A stretch of DNA of 64,000 nucleotides. Source: Pseudomonas sp. B21_DOA (lineage in GTDB: Bacteria > Pseudomonadota > Gammaproteobacteria > Pseudomonadales > Pseudomonadaceae). Below the pieces are notes generated by a model that saw nothing but the letters and a program-made list of their open reading frames with translations, made no database searches and was not told where the DNA came from. The stretch lies in assembly GCA_030544685.1 (NCBI GenBank), contig CP086683.1, positions 4,650,001 through 4,714,000 of the forward strand, in the 5' to 3' direction. This document shows, piece by piece, positions 23,015-34,960 of the stretch (its first letter is position 1; every line of letters begins with the position of its first letter). Both the position numbers and the translations under genes were made by a program.

Positions 23015-23071
23015 GTTCACAGCTGAACACTTTTGAACAGTCGGGGTGATTGACAATGAACAATAGTGAAC
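23015..23071. promoter_or_regulatory. Phased TGAAC sites, likely upstream activating sequences
   Basis: Five copies of the pentamer: GTTCA at 23015 and TGAAC at 23024, 23034, 23057 and 23067. The first two form the palindrome GTTCA-N4-TGAAC. The pairs 23024/23034 and 23057/23067 each start 10 bases apart, one helical turn. They lie 55-125 bases upstream of the -24/-12 promoter, the normal position for sigma-54 enhancer sites. Binding by the adjacent activator is inferred. Confidence 0.6.
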
Positions 23072-23120
23072 AACACTCTATGAACGCTTTTTGCCCGAGC
23101 TCATCAACGCCGAAGATCAA

Positions 23121-23210
23121 TGTGGGAGCGGGCTTGCTCGCGAATGCGCAGTATCAGTCACCGAATCAGTTGAATGACACACCGCATTCGCGAGCAAGCC
23201 CGCTCCCACA
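23121..23210. repeat. REPIN
   Basis: TGTGGGAGCGGGCTTGCTCG and its perfect complement, extended by CGAATGCG/CGCATTCG, around a 34-base spacer. It lies between the activator gene and its probable binding sites. Nothing else is recognisable in 22899-23283 apart from the promoter and TGAAC sites. Confidence 0.9.
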
Positions 23211-23283
23211 GTTGATCTGGGTTGTGTTCAGGATTTGGGTTCATAACAACAATAAAAATCGCTGCATCAGAGGCTGACCTGCC

Positions 23284-25116
23284 ATGGCCGCACCTGCTTC
23301 GCCGCTGTCCCACGATGCGATCGTCCAGACCTCCTGGCAACGTTGCCGCGCGTTCGGCCTCGACCACCAGAGCACGCCTGCCTTCGATCAATTGCCCGCC
23401 GCCGGCATCGCGCGATTGCTCGACAGCCACCATTCACTGGTGCAGACCACGCATCAGGAAGTCCTGCCCTACTACGAAAACATCCTCAGCAACTCCAACT
23501 GCCTGATCATGCTCGCCGACAATCAGGGCCAAGTGCTGACCTCGTGGGGCACACAGCGCTTTATCGAGCCGAATCTGGCCCGGGGCTTTCAGGCCGGGGC
23601 GAGCTGGATGGAGCGCAGCAGCGGCACCAATGCAATCGGCACCGCACTGGCCTGTGAGCAGGCGGTGCACATCGAACACGACGAACACTTTCTCAAGGCC
23701 AACCGCTTCATGACCGGCTCCGCCGCGCCGATTTTCGACGCCGAGCGCAAGGTCATCGCCGTGCTCGATGTCTCCAGCGACAGCTACCTACCGCCCTCGC
23801 ACACCTTGGGCATGGTCAAGATGATGAGCCAGACCGTGGAAAACCGGCTGATCCTCAACCTGTTCCATGGCCAGCATTTTCAACTGACCTTCAACACCGG
23901 GTTGAACAACCTCGACAGCCAATGGGCCGGGCTGTTGATTTTCGATGAGAGTGGACAGGTGCTGTCGGCCAATCGCCGCGCCGACAATCTGCTCGGTGTG
24001 CGTTTGTCGCGCGTCAGCGTTGAAAGCCTGTTCAAGGTGTCGCTGCTGGAGTTGATCAATCAGCCCGAGGGTCTGCCGTTTGCTTTGCAGACCTCCGGGC
24101 GCAACCGCTTTCAGTGTTTGTTGAAGCGGCCGAAACAGGCACCGGTGCAGGCGCGGGTGTTTGTCGCCGAGGACCAGCCTGCGCCAGCCAGCGCGATCAG
24201 CCTCAATACGCTGCATTTCGGCGACAGTCGCGTGGAAAAAGCCGTGCGCCAGGCGGAGCGTTTGCTGGAAAAAGACATTCCGCTGCTGATCCACGGTGAA
24301 ACTGGAGTCGGCAAAGAAGTCTTCGTCAAAGCCTTGCACCAGGCCAGCTCTCGACAAAAACAGGCATTCATCGCAGTGAACTGCGCGGCGATCCCCGCTG
24401 AACTGGTCGAGTCGGAGTTGTTCGGTTACGAGAAAGGCGCGTTCACTGGGGCCAACCAGAAAGGCAGCATCGGCCTGATCCGCAAGGCCGACAAAGGCAC
24501 GCTGTTTCTCGATGAGATCGGCGATATGCCTTTGCCGACTCAGGCGCGCTTGTTGCGGGTGTTGCAGGAGCGCTGCGTGCAGCCGGTAGGCAGCAGCGAG
24601 TTGTTCCCGGTTGATCTGCGCATTATCTCGGCGACCAACCGTTCGTTGCGCGAGCAAGTGCAATTGGGCCGGTTTAGGAGGATTTGTATTACCGCATTGG
24701 TGGCCTGACGCTGGAGCTGCCGCCGTTACGCGAGCGCAGTGACAAGCAGGCGCTGTTCAAACGGTTGTGGGAGCAACATCGCGAGCCGACGCAATGGGCG
24801 GGACTGAGCCCTGAGGTGCTGGAGCTGTTTGCAAAGCACCCGTGGCCGGGGAATTTGCGGCAGGTCAGCAGCGTGATGCAGGTGGCGTTGGCCATGGCCG
24901 AGGAGCAACCGGTGCGGCCAGAGCATTTGCCGGATGATTTTTTTGTCGATCTGGAGATGGAGCCAGTGGAAACGGCGGCGCCGTTGGGACTGGATTTGAA
25001 TGATGTTGAAGCGCTGAATCGCGAGTTGAAGGCGGCCGGGGGAATATTTCGCACCTGGCGCGGCGGTTGGGGTGAGCCGGAATACGCTTTACAAGAGGTT
25101 GCGGCAGGCTGAATGA
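23284..25116 (+). CDS. Sigma-54-dependent activator, AcoR type (three one-base frameshifts, probably errors)
   Basis: 611 residues after repair. The N-terminal 300 residues form a GAF-type sensing region (SGTNAIGTALA is typical of AcoR-like proteins). The AAA+ domain has Walker A GETGVGKE, the sigma-54 contact loop KGAFTGANQKG and Walker B GTLFLDEIGDMP. A Fis-type helix-turn-helix, AAGGNISHLARRLGVSRNTL, ends the repaired protein. Breaks occur at 24677-24678 (GG for GGG), 25038-25042 (G5 for G6) and 25069-25072 (G4 for G5). The gene is divergent from the importer operon and probably activates its -24/-12 promoter. There is no receiver domain, so a small ligand is the likely signal. Confidence 0.9.
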
Positions 25117-25136
25117 CAAGTTGTCTGGACGGGCCT

Positions 25137-25219
25137 CTTCGCGAGCAAGCCCGCTCCCACAGGGCATTTGTATCGTGCATTGAAAATCGATCGTTCCCAC
25201 GCTCTGCGTGGGAACGATC
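25137..25219. repeat. REP element and a second palindromic repeat type
   Basis: 25137-25162 is a single REP. 25189-25219 is the 31-base palindrome GATCGTTCCCACGC-TCT-GCGTGGGAACGATC, which recurs in longer form at 57571-57674. It may also act as a terminator for the convergent genes on either side. Confidence 0.8.
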
Positions 25220-25238
25220 ATCGTAGGGGCTTTGGGCC

Positions 25239-26621
25239 TCAGTCAGTCAGACGCCAGGTAGTCCCACCCTTGCCATCTTCCAGCACCACACCCATCGCTG
25301 TGAGCTGATCACGAATCCGGTCCGACTCGGCCCAGTCCTTCGCAGCCCGTGCCGCCAGACGCGCCGCAATCAGCGCATCGACTTCAGCCGCATCGACCCG
25401 CCCTTCAGCGCCGGCCTGCAGGAAGTCATCCGCCTCCAACTGCAACACACCCAGCACGCTCGCCAGTTCTTTCAGACGTGCCGCCAGGCCCGCCGCTGCA
25501 TCGAGATCGCTCTCGCGCAGGCGGTTGATCTCACGCACCATCTCGAACAGCACGGCGCAGGCTTCAGGGGTGCCGAAGTCGTCGTTCATCACCGTGGTGA
25601 AACGCTCGACGAACGCTTCGCCACCGGCCGGCGCCACGCTCGGCAGGCCTTTCAACGCGTGGTAGAAACGCTCCAGTGCGCCCTTGGCGTCCTTGAGGTT
25701 GTCTTCCGAATAGTTGATCGCGCTGCGGTAGTGACTCGACACCAGCAGGTAACGCACGACTTCCGGGTGGTACTTGTCGAGCACGTCGCGGATGGTGAAG
25801 AAGTTGTTCAACGACTTGGACATCTTCTCGCCATTGATGCGAATCATCCCGCAATGCATCCACGCGTTGGCGTAGGTCTTGCCGGTGGCCGCTTCGCTCT
25901 GGGCGATTTCGTTTTCGTGGTGCGGGAACTCCAGATCGCTGCCGCCGCCATGAATGTCGAAGGTCTCGCCGAGGCAGCAGGTCGACATCACCGAGCACTC
26001 GATGTGCCAGCCCGGACGCCCGGCGCCCCATGGCGATTCCCAGCTCGGCTCGCCCGGCTTGGCGGCTTTCCACAGGACGAAGTCGAGCGGGTCCTGTTTC
26101 GACTCGTCGACTTCGATCCGCGCGCCGATGCGCAGGTCTTCAATCTTCTTGCGCGACAGCTTGCCGTAGCCTATGAATTTGGCGACGCGGTAGTACACGT
26201 CGCCATTGCCTGGGGCGTAGGCGTAACCCTTGTCGATCAGTGCCTGGATCATCGCGTGCATGCCAGCGATGTGATCGGTGGCGCGCGGCTCCATGTCCGG
26301 CTTCTGGATGTTCAGGCGCGCTTCGTCTTCGTGCATCGCGGCGATCATGCGCTCGGTCAACGCTTCGAACGATTCACCGTTCTCGTTGGCGCGATTGATG
26401 ATCTTGTCGTCGATGTCGGTGATGTTGCGCACGTAGGTCAGGTCGTAACCGCTGAAGCGCAGCCAGCGCGTCACCAGGTCGAACGCGACCATGCTGCGGC
26501 CGTGGCCGAGGTGGCAGTAGTCGTACACGGTCATCCCGCAGACGTACATGCGCACCTTGTTGCCATCCAGCGGCTTGAAGACTTCTTTGCTCTTGGTGAG
26601 CGTGTTGTAGATCGTCAGCAC
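25239..26621 (-). CDS. cysS: Cysteinyl-tRNA synthetase
   Basis: 460-residue class I aminoacyl-tRNA synthetase that charges tRNA-Cys in the cytoplasm. It shows the HIGH-type motif as CHLGHGRS (about residues 36-43) and the KMSKS loop [10 protein letters not shown] (about 265). Zinc-ligand candidates are Cys in YVCGMTVYD, and CSVMSTCC plus HHENE. The length is normal for the family. It lies 21 bases downstream of glnS in the same direction and is probably cotranscribed with it. Confidence 0.97.
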   Translation of the reverse strand: MLTIYNTLTKSKEVFKPLDGNKVRMYVCGMTVYDYCHLGHGRSMVAFDLVTRWLRFSGYDLTYVRNITDIDDKIINRANENGESFEALTERMIAAMHEDEARLNIQKPDMEPRATDHIAGMHAMIQALIDKGYAYAPGNGDVYYRVAKFIGYGKLSRKKIEDLRIGARIEVDESKQDPLDFVLWKAAKPGEPSWESPWGAGRPGWHIECSVMSTCCLGETFDIHGGGSDLEFPHHENEIAQSEAATGKTYANAWMHCGMIRINGEKMSKSLNNFFTIRDVLDKYHPEVVRYLLVSSHYRSAINYSEDNLKDAKGALERFYHALKGLPSVAPAGGEAFVERFTTVMNDDFGTPEACAVLFEMVREINRLRESDLDAAAGLAARLKELASVLGVLQLEADDFLQAGAEGRVDAAEVDALIAARLAARAAKDWAESDRIRDQLTAMGVVLEDGKGGTTWRLTD

Positions 26622-26642
26622 GTTAATTTCCTTGACGCTGTC

Positions 26643-28340
<1,698 letters not shown>

Positions 28341-28591
28341 AGGATCCTTGACGTACAGGTGCGCGGCCGCAAAGAGGGGCCAGACAAAACAAAGCCGCTA
28401 TCATAGCCGATGCTGTCAAGGGCCTGACAGAGCACCCCCGATAAAGGCATGCATTTAATCGCAGGGATTTGAAAAACCGCCTCGAAATTCGCGCCTGTCA
28501 CGCTAAACTGCGCACCTTGGCCGAAGCAGGCTGAACCGGTTGTGGTGCTCAATGTCCCAGAACCACGAATTCCCTATGAAGAGTAATGACC

Positions 28592-29098
28592 ATGACTCAA
28601 GTCAAACTGACCACCAACCATGGCGACATCGTCATCGAACTGAACGCTGAAAAGGCGCCGATCACCGTTGCCAACTTCATCGAGTACGTCAACGCCGGTC
28701 ACTACACCAACACCGTGTTCCACCGCGTCATCGGTAACTTCATGATCCAGGGCGGCGGTTTCGAGCCTGGCATGAAAGAAAAGAAAGACAAGCGTCCAAG
28801 CATCCAGAACGAAGCGGACAACGGTCTTTCCAACGACAAATACACCGTCGCCATGGCGCGCACCATGGAGCCGCATTCGGCTTCGGCACAGTTCTTCATC
28901 AACGTCGCCGACAACACCTTCCTCAACCACAGCGGCAAGAACGTGCAGGGTTGGGGCTACGCGGTATTCGGTAAAGTGACCGCCGGTACCGACGTTGTCG
29001 ACAAGATCAAAGGCGTGTCGACCACTTCCAAGGCCGGCCACCAGGACGTACCCGCTGACGACGTGATCATCGAGAAAGCCGAGATCATCGCAGCGTGA
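28592..29098 (+). CDS. ppiB: Peptidyl-prolyl cis-trans isomerase B (cyclophilin)
   Basis: 168-residue cyclophilin-type prolyl isomerase without a signal peptide, so cytoplasmic. The active-site stretch [19 protein letters not shown] and the later [13 protein letters not shown] are well conserved. Two in-frame ATG codons exist (28586 and 28592). The second has the better spacing from AAGAG and gives [11 protein letters not shown]. The stop overlaps the lpxH start by four bases (GTGA), so the two are translationally coupled. Confidence 0.95.
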   Translation: MTQVKLTTNHGDIVIELNAEKAPITVANFIEYVNAGHYTNTVFHRVIGNFMIQGGGFEPGMKEKKDKRPSIQNEADNGLSNDKYTVAMARTMEPHSASAQFFINVADNTFLNHSGKNVQGWGYAVFGKVTAGTDVVDKIKGVSTTSKAGHQDVPADDVIIEKAEIIAA

Positions 29099-29847
29099 TA
29101 TTGCTGATTTCAGACTTGCATCTGGAAGAGGAGCGCCCGGACATTACCCGGGCGTTTCTGGATTTGCTCGCCGGACGCGCCCGCTCGGCGAGTGCGTTGT
29201 ACATCCTCGGCGACTTCTTCGAGGCATGGATTGGCGACGACGCCATGACGCCCTTTCAGCGTTCCATCTGCCAGGCCCTGCGCGATTTGAGCGACAGCGG
29301 TACGGCCATCTTTCTGATGCACGGCAATCGCGACTTCATGCTCGGCAAGGCTTTCTGCAAAGAGGCCGGCTGCACGCTGTTGAAGGATCCGAGTGTCGTG
29401 CAGTTCTACGGCGAGCCGGTGCTGCTGATGCACGGCGACAGCCTGTGCACCCGCGACGTTGGCTACATGAAGCTGCGCCGCTATCTGCGCAACCCGGTCA
29501 CCCTGTTCATCCTCCGTCACCTGCCGCTGAGCAGCCGCCACAAACTGGCGCGCAAGCTTCGCAGCGAGAGCCGTGCGCAAACGCGGATGAAGGCCAATGA
29601 CATCGTTGATGTCACCCCGGAAGAGATACCACGGGTGATGCAGGAATTCGCCGTGAAAACCCTGATCCACGGCCATACCCATCGCCCGGCGATTCACAAG
29701 TTGCAGCTGGGTGAACAAGCGGCGAAGCGGATTGTGCTCGGGGATTGGGATCGCCAGGGTTGGGCGTTGCAGGTCGATGAGAGCGGGTATGCCTTGGCGC
29801 CGTTCGACTTCGCCCCGCCACCCGCCCTGCCCGCCCCGAGCGCCTAA
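29095..29847 (+). CDS. lpxH: UDP-2,3-diacylglucosamine diphosphatase
   Basis: 250-residue metallophosphoesterase that cleaves UDP-2,3-diacylglucosamine to lipid X in lipid A synthesis at the inner membrane. The di-metal motifs are present: SDLHLE (about 6-11), [11 protein letters not shown] (about 40-50), HGNRDF (about 80) and GHTHRP (about 196). The start codon is GTG, embedded in the ppiB stop. The C-terminal end is proline/alanine-rich ([10 protein letters not shown]), slightly longer than in E. coli. A REPIN follows. Confidence 0.96.
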   Translation: MILLISDLHLEEERPDITRAFLDLLAGRARSASALYILGDFFEAWIGDDAMTPFQRSICQALRDLSDSGTAIFLMHGNRDFMLGKAFCKEAGCTLLKDPSVVQFYGEPVLLMHGDSLCTRDVGYMKLRRYLRNPVTLFILRHLPLSSRHKLARKLRSESRAQTRMKANDIVDVTPEEIPRVMQEFAVKTLIHGHTHRPAIHKLQLGEQAAKRIVLGDWDRQGWALQVDESGYALAPFDFAPPPALPAPSA

Positions 29848-29861
29848 GGATCACTGCTATC

Positions 29862-29955
29862 CCTGTGGGAGCGGGCTTGCCCGCGATGAGGCCATCACAT
29901 TCAACATCTCTGTTGACTGAAAATCCGCCATCGCGGGCAAGCCCGCTCCCACAGG
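29862..29955. repeat. REPIN
   Basis: CCTGTGGGAGCGGGCTTGCC and its inverted copy, with the variant core GCCCGCGATG. It lies between the convergent lpxH and emrB genes, 14 bases after the lpxH stop. Confidence 0.9.
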
Positions 29956-29967
29956 TTATGTGTTGCC

Positions 29968-31497
29968 TCAATGTCCGGACGCGGCTGGCCCGGCCTTCGC
30001 GGCAAACGGCGGCTTAGCCAGCCACACAATCAGAATCAACCCCATGAACCCCCAGCCCAGCAACGTGAAGTAATCCACGGTGGAGAGCATGTACGCCTGG
30101 CTGGTCAGAATCTGATCCATCTGCGCATACGCCGACTGACTCGCCCCACCCAACTGATTCAAGGTCTCGCGGGTGGCAGGCTCAAACGTGCTGATGCTTT
30201 CGCTCATATACGCATGATGCTGATCGGCCCGGCGAATCCAGATCCACGTGGTCAGCGAGGCCGCGAAGCTGCCGCCCAGTGTCCGCAGGAAAGTCGCCAG
30301 ACCGGCGCCGTCGGCAATCTGGCTTGGCGGCAAGTCCGACATCAGAATGCTCAGGGTCGGCATGAAGAACAGCGCCACGCCGATGCCCATGAACAACTGC
30401 ACCAGCGCGATGTGCTGGAAGTCGACCTCATTGGTGAACTCGGCACGCATGAAGCAGCTCAGGCCGATCGCCAGAAACGCAATGCCGGCGAGCAGTCGCA
30501 GATCGAACTTGTGCGCATACTTGCCGACAAATGGCGACAGCAGCACCGGCAGAATCCCGATCGGCGCCACGGCAAGTCCCGCCCAGGTCGCGGTGTAGCC
30601 CATTTGCGTCTGCAACCACTGCGGCAGGATCAGGTTGATGCCGAAGAAGCCGGCGTAACCCAAGACCAGCACCAGCGTGCCGATGCGGAAGTTGCGATAG
30701 GCGAACAGGCGCAGGTTGACCACCGGATGGCGGTCAGTCATTTCCCAGATCACGAATACCGCCAGCGCGACCACGGATATCGCGGCGCCGACAATGATGA
30801 AGTTCGATTCGAACCAGTCCAGGTCATTGCCCTTGTCGAGGATCACCTGCAATGCGCCGACGCCAATGATCAGCGTGATCAGGCCAACGTAATCCATCGG
30901 CTGGCGACTGGTGACCACCGGCCGTTTCGCCAGTTGCGAACGGACCACCATCACCGCAAAAATGCCGATCGGCACGTTGATAAAGAAGATCCACGGCCAG
31001 CTGTAACTGTCGGTGATCCAGCCGCCGAGAATCGGCCCGGCGATGGGCGCAACCACCGTGACCATCGCCAGCAGCGCCAGGGCCATCCCGCGTTTCGCCG
31101 GCGGATAGACCGCGATCAGCAGGGTCTGCGTCATCGGGTACAGCGGTCCGGCCACCAGGCCTTGCAGCACACGAAAGCCGATCAGCTCAGGCATCGACGT
31201 CGAGATACCGCAGAGAAACGACGCCAGCACAAACAGCATCGTTGCCCACAGAAACAGTTTCACCTCGCCGAAGCGGCGGCTCAGCCAACCGGTCAGCGGC
31301 AACGCAATCGCATTGCTCACGGCGAACGAAGTGATCACCCAGGTGCCCTGCTCCGAACTCACCCCGAGGTTGCCGGAGATCGTCGGCAGCGCCACGTTGG
31401 CGATGGTCGTGTCGAGCACTTGCATGAACGTCGCCAGCGACAGGCCGATGGTGCTGAGCAACAGGCTGGGCGGCGTGAAAGAAGCGTTATTGCTCAT
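29968..31497 (-). CDS. emrB: DHA2-family drug efflux permease, EmrB type
   Basis: 509-residue major facilitator of the 14-helix DHA2 (EmrB/QacA) family. It is the inner-membrane pump of a tripartite drug-efflux system. Motif LDTTIANVALPTI lies in the first helix, characteristic of this family. The MFS loop signature is seen in GWLSRRFGEVKLFL. The start ATG 31497 follows AGGATCC and gives MSNNASFTPPSLLLS; an upstream in-frame start would enter the REPIN side. It is the last gene of the marR-outer membrane-emrA-emrB series and is separated from emrA by a REPIN. Confidence 0.92.
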   Translation of the reverse strand: MSNNASFTPPSLLLSTIGLSLATFMQVLDTTIANVALPTISGNLGVSSEQGTWVITSFAVSNAIALPLTGWLSRRFGEVKLFLWATMLFVLASFLCGISTSMPELIGFRVLQGLVAGPLYPMTQTLLIAVYPPAKRGMALALLAMVTVVAPIAGPILGGWITDSYSWPWIFFINVPIGIFAVMVVRSQLAKRPVVTSRQPMDYVGLITLIIGVGALQVILDKGNDLDWFESNFIIVGAAISVVALAVFVIWEMTDRHPVVNLRLFAYRNFRIGTLVLVLGYAGFFGINLILPQWLQTQMGYTATWAGLAVAPIGILPVLLSPFVGKYAHKFDLRLLAGIAFLAIGLSCFMRAEFTNEVDFQHIALVQLFMGIGVALFFMPTLSILMSDLPPSQIADGAGLATFLRTLGGSFAASLTTWIWIRRADQHHAYMSESISTFEPATRETLNQLGGASQSAYAQMDQILTSQAYMLSTVDYFTLLGWGFMGLILIVWLAKPPFAAKAGPAASGH

Positions 31498-31550
31498 GGT
31501 GGATCCTATGAAACCGGGTTGGCGCTGCGTACCGATGAACACCGCAACTC

Positions 31551-31640
31551 CTGTGGGAGCGAGCTTGCTCGCGAAGGCGGTGTAACAGACAAATCAACTG
31601 TGATTGACACTCCGCTTTCGCGAGCAAGCTCGCTCCCACA
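31551..31640. repeat. REPIN inside the efflux operon
   Basis: CTGTGGGAGCGAGCTTGCTC and its complement flank a 30-base spacer. It occupies most of the 166-base gap between emrA and emrB, so transcripts of the operon should contain a large hairpin here. Confidence 0.9.
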
Positions 31641-31663
31641 AGAGGAAGTGTCAAAATCTCGGA

Positions 31664-32865
31664 TCAGCGCTGCGCGGTCTTGCCCGCAGCGGCGCTGTTG
31701 TCGTGGATCAGTTGGGCAATCATCGCGTCCGCTTCGGCCAGTTGGCGCTCGTAGACGTTGGTGCTGAACGAGGCCTTTGTGGCGGTTGCTGGGCCAGCAC
31801 CGGGCCGCTTTGGTCGTGCAGATTGACCTCGACATTGGTCGACAGACCGACACGCAGCGGGTGCCTGGCCAGTTCTTCGGCATTGATGTGGATGCGCACC
31901 GGGACGCGCTGAACGATCTTGATCCAGTTACCGGTGGCGTTCTGCGCCGGCAGCAGAGCAAACGCGCTACCGGTACCGGCGCCGAGGCTGTCGACGGTGC
32001 CGCTGTATTTCACGTCGCTGCCATAAATATCGGCCTCGATATCCACTGGCTGACCGATGCGCATGTCACGCAGTTGGGTTTCCTTGAAGTTGGCGTCGAT
32101 CCACAACTGATCCAGCGGAATCACCGCCATCAACGCGGTGCCCGGCTGCACACGCTGGCCGAGTTGCACGGTGCGCTTGGCGACGTAACCGGTGACCGGC
32201 GCGATCAAGGTGCTGCGCGCATTGGTCAGGTACGCCTGACGCAGATCGGCAGCCGCCGACATCACGTCCGGATGCGACGAGACCACAGTGTCGTCGACCA
32301 GTGCGCTGGTGGTTTTCAGTTGCTGTTTAGCGTTGGCCAAGGCGTTCTGCGCCGAGGTCAGGTCGTCGCGGGCGTGGGACAGTTCTTCCTGGGAAATCGC
32401 CCCGCCCTGCGCCAGATTCTTGCGTCGGTTGTAGTTGTCCTGCGCCTTCTGCACTTCGGCCTGTTGCGCATTGACCTGGGCTTTCATGCCGTCGACGTTG
32501 CTATACAAACCGCGCACCTGACGTACGGTGCGCGCCAGTTTGGCCTTGGCACTTTGCAGGCCGACTTCGGCGTCGTTGGGGTCGAAATTGACCAGCACCT
32601 GGCCTTCGTGGACCAGATCACCGTCGTCGGCACCGATGCTGACCACGGTGCCGGTGACCAGCGGGGTGATCTCTACGACGTTGCCATTGACGTAAGCATC
32701 GTCGGTGCTTTCGTTAAAGCGCCCGATAAATTCGTGATAGGCCCACACGCCGGCTATGGCGAGCAGGACGACCACGGCGAGGGCCAACAGCATCACCTTG
32801 CGTTTGCGCGGGTTGCCGGTGTCCGGGGTGTTGTCTTGAGCTTGGGTGTTTTCGGCAGTGGCCAT
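31664..32865 (-). CDS. emrA: Membrane-fusion protein of the efflux pump, EmrA type (one-base frameshift, probably an error)
   Basis: 400 residues after repair. One N-terminal membrane helix (VMLLALAVVVLLAIAGVWAY, about 24-43) anchors it. A biotinyl-lipoyl-like domain follows (STDDAYVNGNVVEITPLVTG), then a long coiled coil rich in Gln/Ala (about 95-190) and a beta-barrel region. It should bridge EmrB to the outer-membrane channel. The break is at 31776-31778 (three T on the plus strand where four are expected); the repaired C-terminus reads PPQKASFSTNVYERQLAEAD and ends at 31664. Confidence 0.91.
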
Positions 32866-32880
32866 GACAAATACCTTGAA

Positions 32881-34350
32881 TTATGGGTGCGACGAGGCGG
32901 GGCTGGCGTTGGCTGCGTTCAGGTTTTCACCCTGAAAGCCGCCGCCCAGCGCTTGCATCAGTTGAATCGACAGGTCGATCTGCTCAGCATTGAGGGTCGC
33001 CAGCTGACGCTGGGCCTGGAGCAATTGCTGCTCGATGCTGAGCACGTCCAGGTAGTTGCCGATGCCGGAACCGTAACGCTGAACGACGGTGTTGTAAGAA
33101 TCCTGAGCGATGTCGGTGGCGTGTTGCTGCGCACCGATCTGCCGGCCGATATCGCGCAGCTGATTGATGGTGTCGCCGACATCGCCGAGGGCTTTGACCA
33201 GACTCTTGTTGTACTGCGCCACCGCCAGATCGTAATCGGCGTCGCGGGCATCGAGGTTGGCGCGCAGGCGGCCGCCATCGAAGATCGGCACGGAAATGGT
33301 CGGGGCAATGTTGAAGAAGCGACTGGCCGAGCCGAACATCGCATCACCCAACAACGACTCGGCGCCGGCCGAAGCCGACAGGTTGAGGTTGGGATAGAAG
33401 CGGGTTTTCGCCGCATCGATGTCTTTGCTCGCCGCTTCGACGCGCCAGCGCGCCGCGACCAGATCCGGGCGGCGCCCGAGCAGTTCCGCCGGCAATACCG
33501 ACGGCACTGCCACGGCGCTGGCCTGCAGGACTTTCGGTCGGGCGATCTCGTTGCCGCGATCCGGGCCTTTGCCGAGCAATACCGCCAAGGCGATTTTCGC
33601 GCTGTTCAAGCGTTTTTCCGCGTCGATCAGGCTCGCTTGAGAACTGGCTTCCAGACTCTGGGTTTGCTGGAACTGGTACTGGCTGTCGATCCCCGAACTC
33701 AAGCGGCGCTGGCTGAGATCAAGCATTTGCCGGGTGCGCTTGAGGTCTTCGCTGGCGAGGTCATAAACGATGTGCGCCTGACCGAGATCGCTGTAGGCGC
33801 GAGCGACGTCAGCGGCGAGTGTCAGCTGCGCGGCCTGACGGTCGACTTCAGCAGCACGGGCCTCGCCGAGTGCAGCTTCCCAGGCATCGCGCTGGCCGCC
33901 CCACAAGTCGAAGTTGTAATTGAAGCCGGCGCTGACATTGCGCACCGTCGCATAGGCACCGCCCTGCCCGCGCGGATCCTGGTCGCGTGCCAGACGCGAA
34001 CGGCTGATGCCGGCGCTGGCGTCGAGGGTCGGATAACGCTCGGCATCGGCGGCATACGCGGCGGCACTGGCCTGATGGGCGCGGGCTGCGGCGATCTGCA
34101 TGTCCGGGCTGTCGTGCAGGGCTTCGCGGATCAGGCCGTCGAGCTGCGGATCGCCGAGGCCGCTCCACCAATCGCTTTTCGGCCACGCCGCCGGTGACAG
34201 CGTGACGCCGTCGAGAGACTGCGCTGTCTGCAGTTGCGCCGCGTCGAGGCGCTGGCCTTCAGTGTCGAGGCCGCTGTAATTGGCGCAACCGGCGAGGATC
34301 ATCGCCGACAACAGCAGCGTCAGACTGCTGCGCAAGGTCTTAGCGCTCAT
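32881..34350 (-). CDS. Outer-membrane efflux lipoprotein, NodT/OprM family
   Basis: 489-residue outer-membrane channel of the tripartite pump. It has a lipoprotein signal peptide with lipobox LAGC at about residues 20-23 (MSAKTLRSSLTLLLSAMILAGC context). The two repeated efflux-protein halves are rich in coiled-coil heptads (for example around QLTLAADVARAYSDLGQAHI). I start at ATG 34350, six bases after AGGTG; the in-frame GTG nine bases earlier overlaps that ribosome site. It overlaps the 3' end of the MarR gene, implying coupling. Confidence 0.9.
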   Translation of the reverse strand: MSAKTLRSSLTLLLSAMILAGCANYSGLDTEGQRLDAAQLQTAQSLDGVTLSPAAWPKSDWWSGLGDPQLDGLIREALHDSPDMQIAAARAHQASAAAYAADAERYPTLDASAGISRSRLARDQDPRGQGGAYATVRNVSAGFNYNFDLWGGQRDAWEAALGEARAAEVDRQAAQLTLAADVARAYSDLGQAHIVYDLASEDLKRTRQMLDLSQRRLSSGIDSQYQFQQTQSLEASSQASLIDAEKRLNSAKIALAVLLGKGPDRGNEIARPKVLQASAVAVPSVLPAELLGRRPDLVAARWRVEAASKDIDAAKTRFYPNLNLSASAGAESLLGDAMFGSASRFFNIAPTISVPIFDGGRLRANLDARDADYDLAVAQYNKSLVKALGDVGDTINQLRDIGRQIGAQQHATDIAQDSYNTVVQRYGSGIGNYLDVLSIEQQLLQAQRQLATLNAEQIDLSIQLMQALGGGFQGENLNAANASPASSHP

Positions 34351-34822
34351 TGTGTTCACCTAAACGCTGGAGGGTGATCGGGTCACCGGCAGCCAGCAGG
34401 ATTTTCTTGAGGATGTATTCCAGGTTTTTCAATTCCTCGCGGGAGATCGCGCCGGCCAGCTCATTCATCGCATCGGCACCGATCTGCGGCAGGCGATCGG
34501 TCAGTTGCTGGCCCTGTTCGGTCAGTTTCAGTTGCACCTGCCGGCGGTCGTCTTCGCTGCGTTGGCGAATCAGAAAAGCCTTCTGCTCGAGGCGATCGAG
34601 CATGCGCGTCATCGACCCGCTATCGAGCGACAGATGCCGGCACAGCTCGGCCGGGGTGTCGACGCCGAACTGGGCCATGATGATCAACACCTTGAACTGC
34701 GCGGCGGTGATGCCGTGGGGTTCCATGTGGGTATCGATGATCCGGTCCTTGAGCAGCGCGGCACGACCGAGCAACAAGCCTAGGTGGCAATGTTTGAATT
34801 CTTCCGGGGTGAAATGCTTCAT
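34340..34822 (-). CDS. MarR-family repressor of the efflux operon (EmrR-like)
   Basis: 160-residue winged helix-turn-helix regulator. The wing and recognition region read TPAELCRHLSLDSGSMTRMLDRLEQKAFL and RQRSEDDRRQVQLKLTEQG, typical of MarR/EmrR. It is the first gene of the leftward operon with the outer-membrane, emrA and emrB genes and overlaps the next gene by 11 bases. Two copies of CTGCYTAGGCAG in its promoter are the likely operators. Release by a pump substrate is the usual mechanism in this family (inference). Confidence 0.92.
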   Translation of the reverse strand: MKHFTPEEFKHCHLGLLLGRAALLKDRIIDTHMEPHGITAAQFKVLIIMAQFGVDTPAELCRHLSLDSGSMTRMLDRLEQKAFLIRQRSEDDRRQVQLKLTEQGQQLTDRLPQIGADAMNELAGAISREELKNLEYILKKILLAAGDPITLQRLGEHNER

Positions 34823-34836
34823 GGTTCGACCTGATA

Positions 34837-34882
34837 ACTGCCTAGGCAGTGAATGTATGTCGAGATGTTACTGCTTAGGCAG
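34837..34882 (-). promoter_or_regulatory. Two MarR-type operator palindromes
   Basis: ACTGCCTAGGCAGT (34837-34850) is a perfect 14-bp palindrome. CTGCTTAGGCAG (34871-34882) is a second copy with one mismatch between arms. The centres are 33 bases apart, and both lie directly upstream of the MarR start, an arrangement that fits autorepression. Confidence 0.72.
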
Positions 34883-34960
34883 CGAATGTCAACGCAATAG
34901 TTAGGGGCTTGGTAATTAGTTGACCAGTGGGCTGGGTTTTATTGCGTGGGCAACCGCACT

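Noticed and set aside
23050..23277. Short frame of 75 codons before the sigma-54 activator
   Set aside because: It covers the TGAAC sites and REPIN, and has no family features.
31777..34197. 806-codon open frame opposite emrA and the outer-membrane gene
   Set aside because: It spans two well-supported opposite-strand genes and their gap, with no domain of its own.
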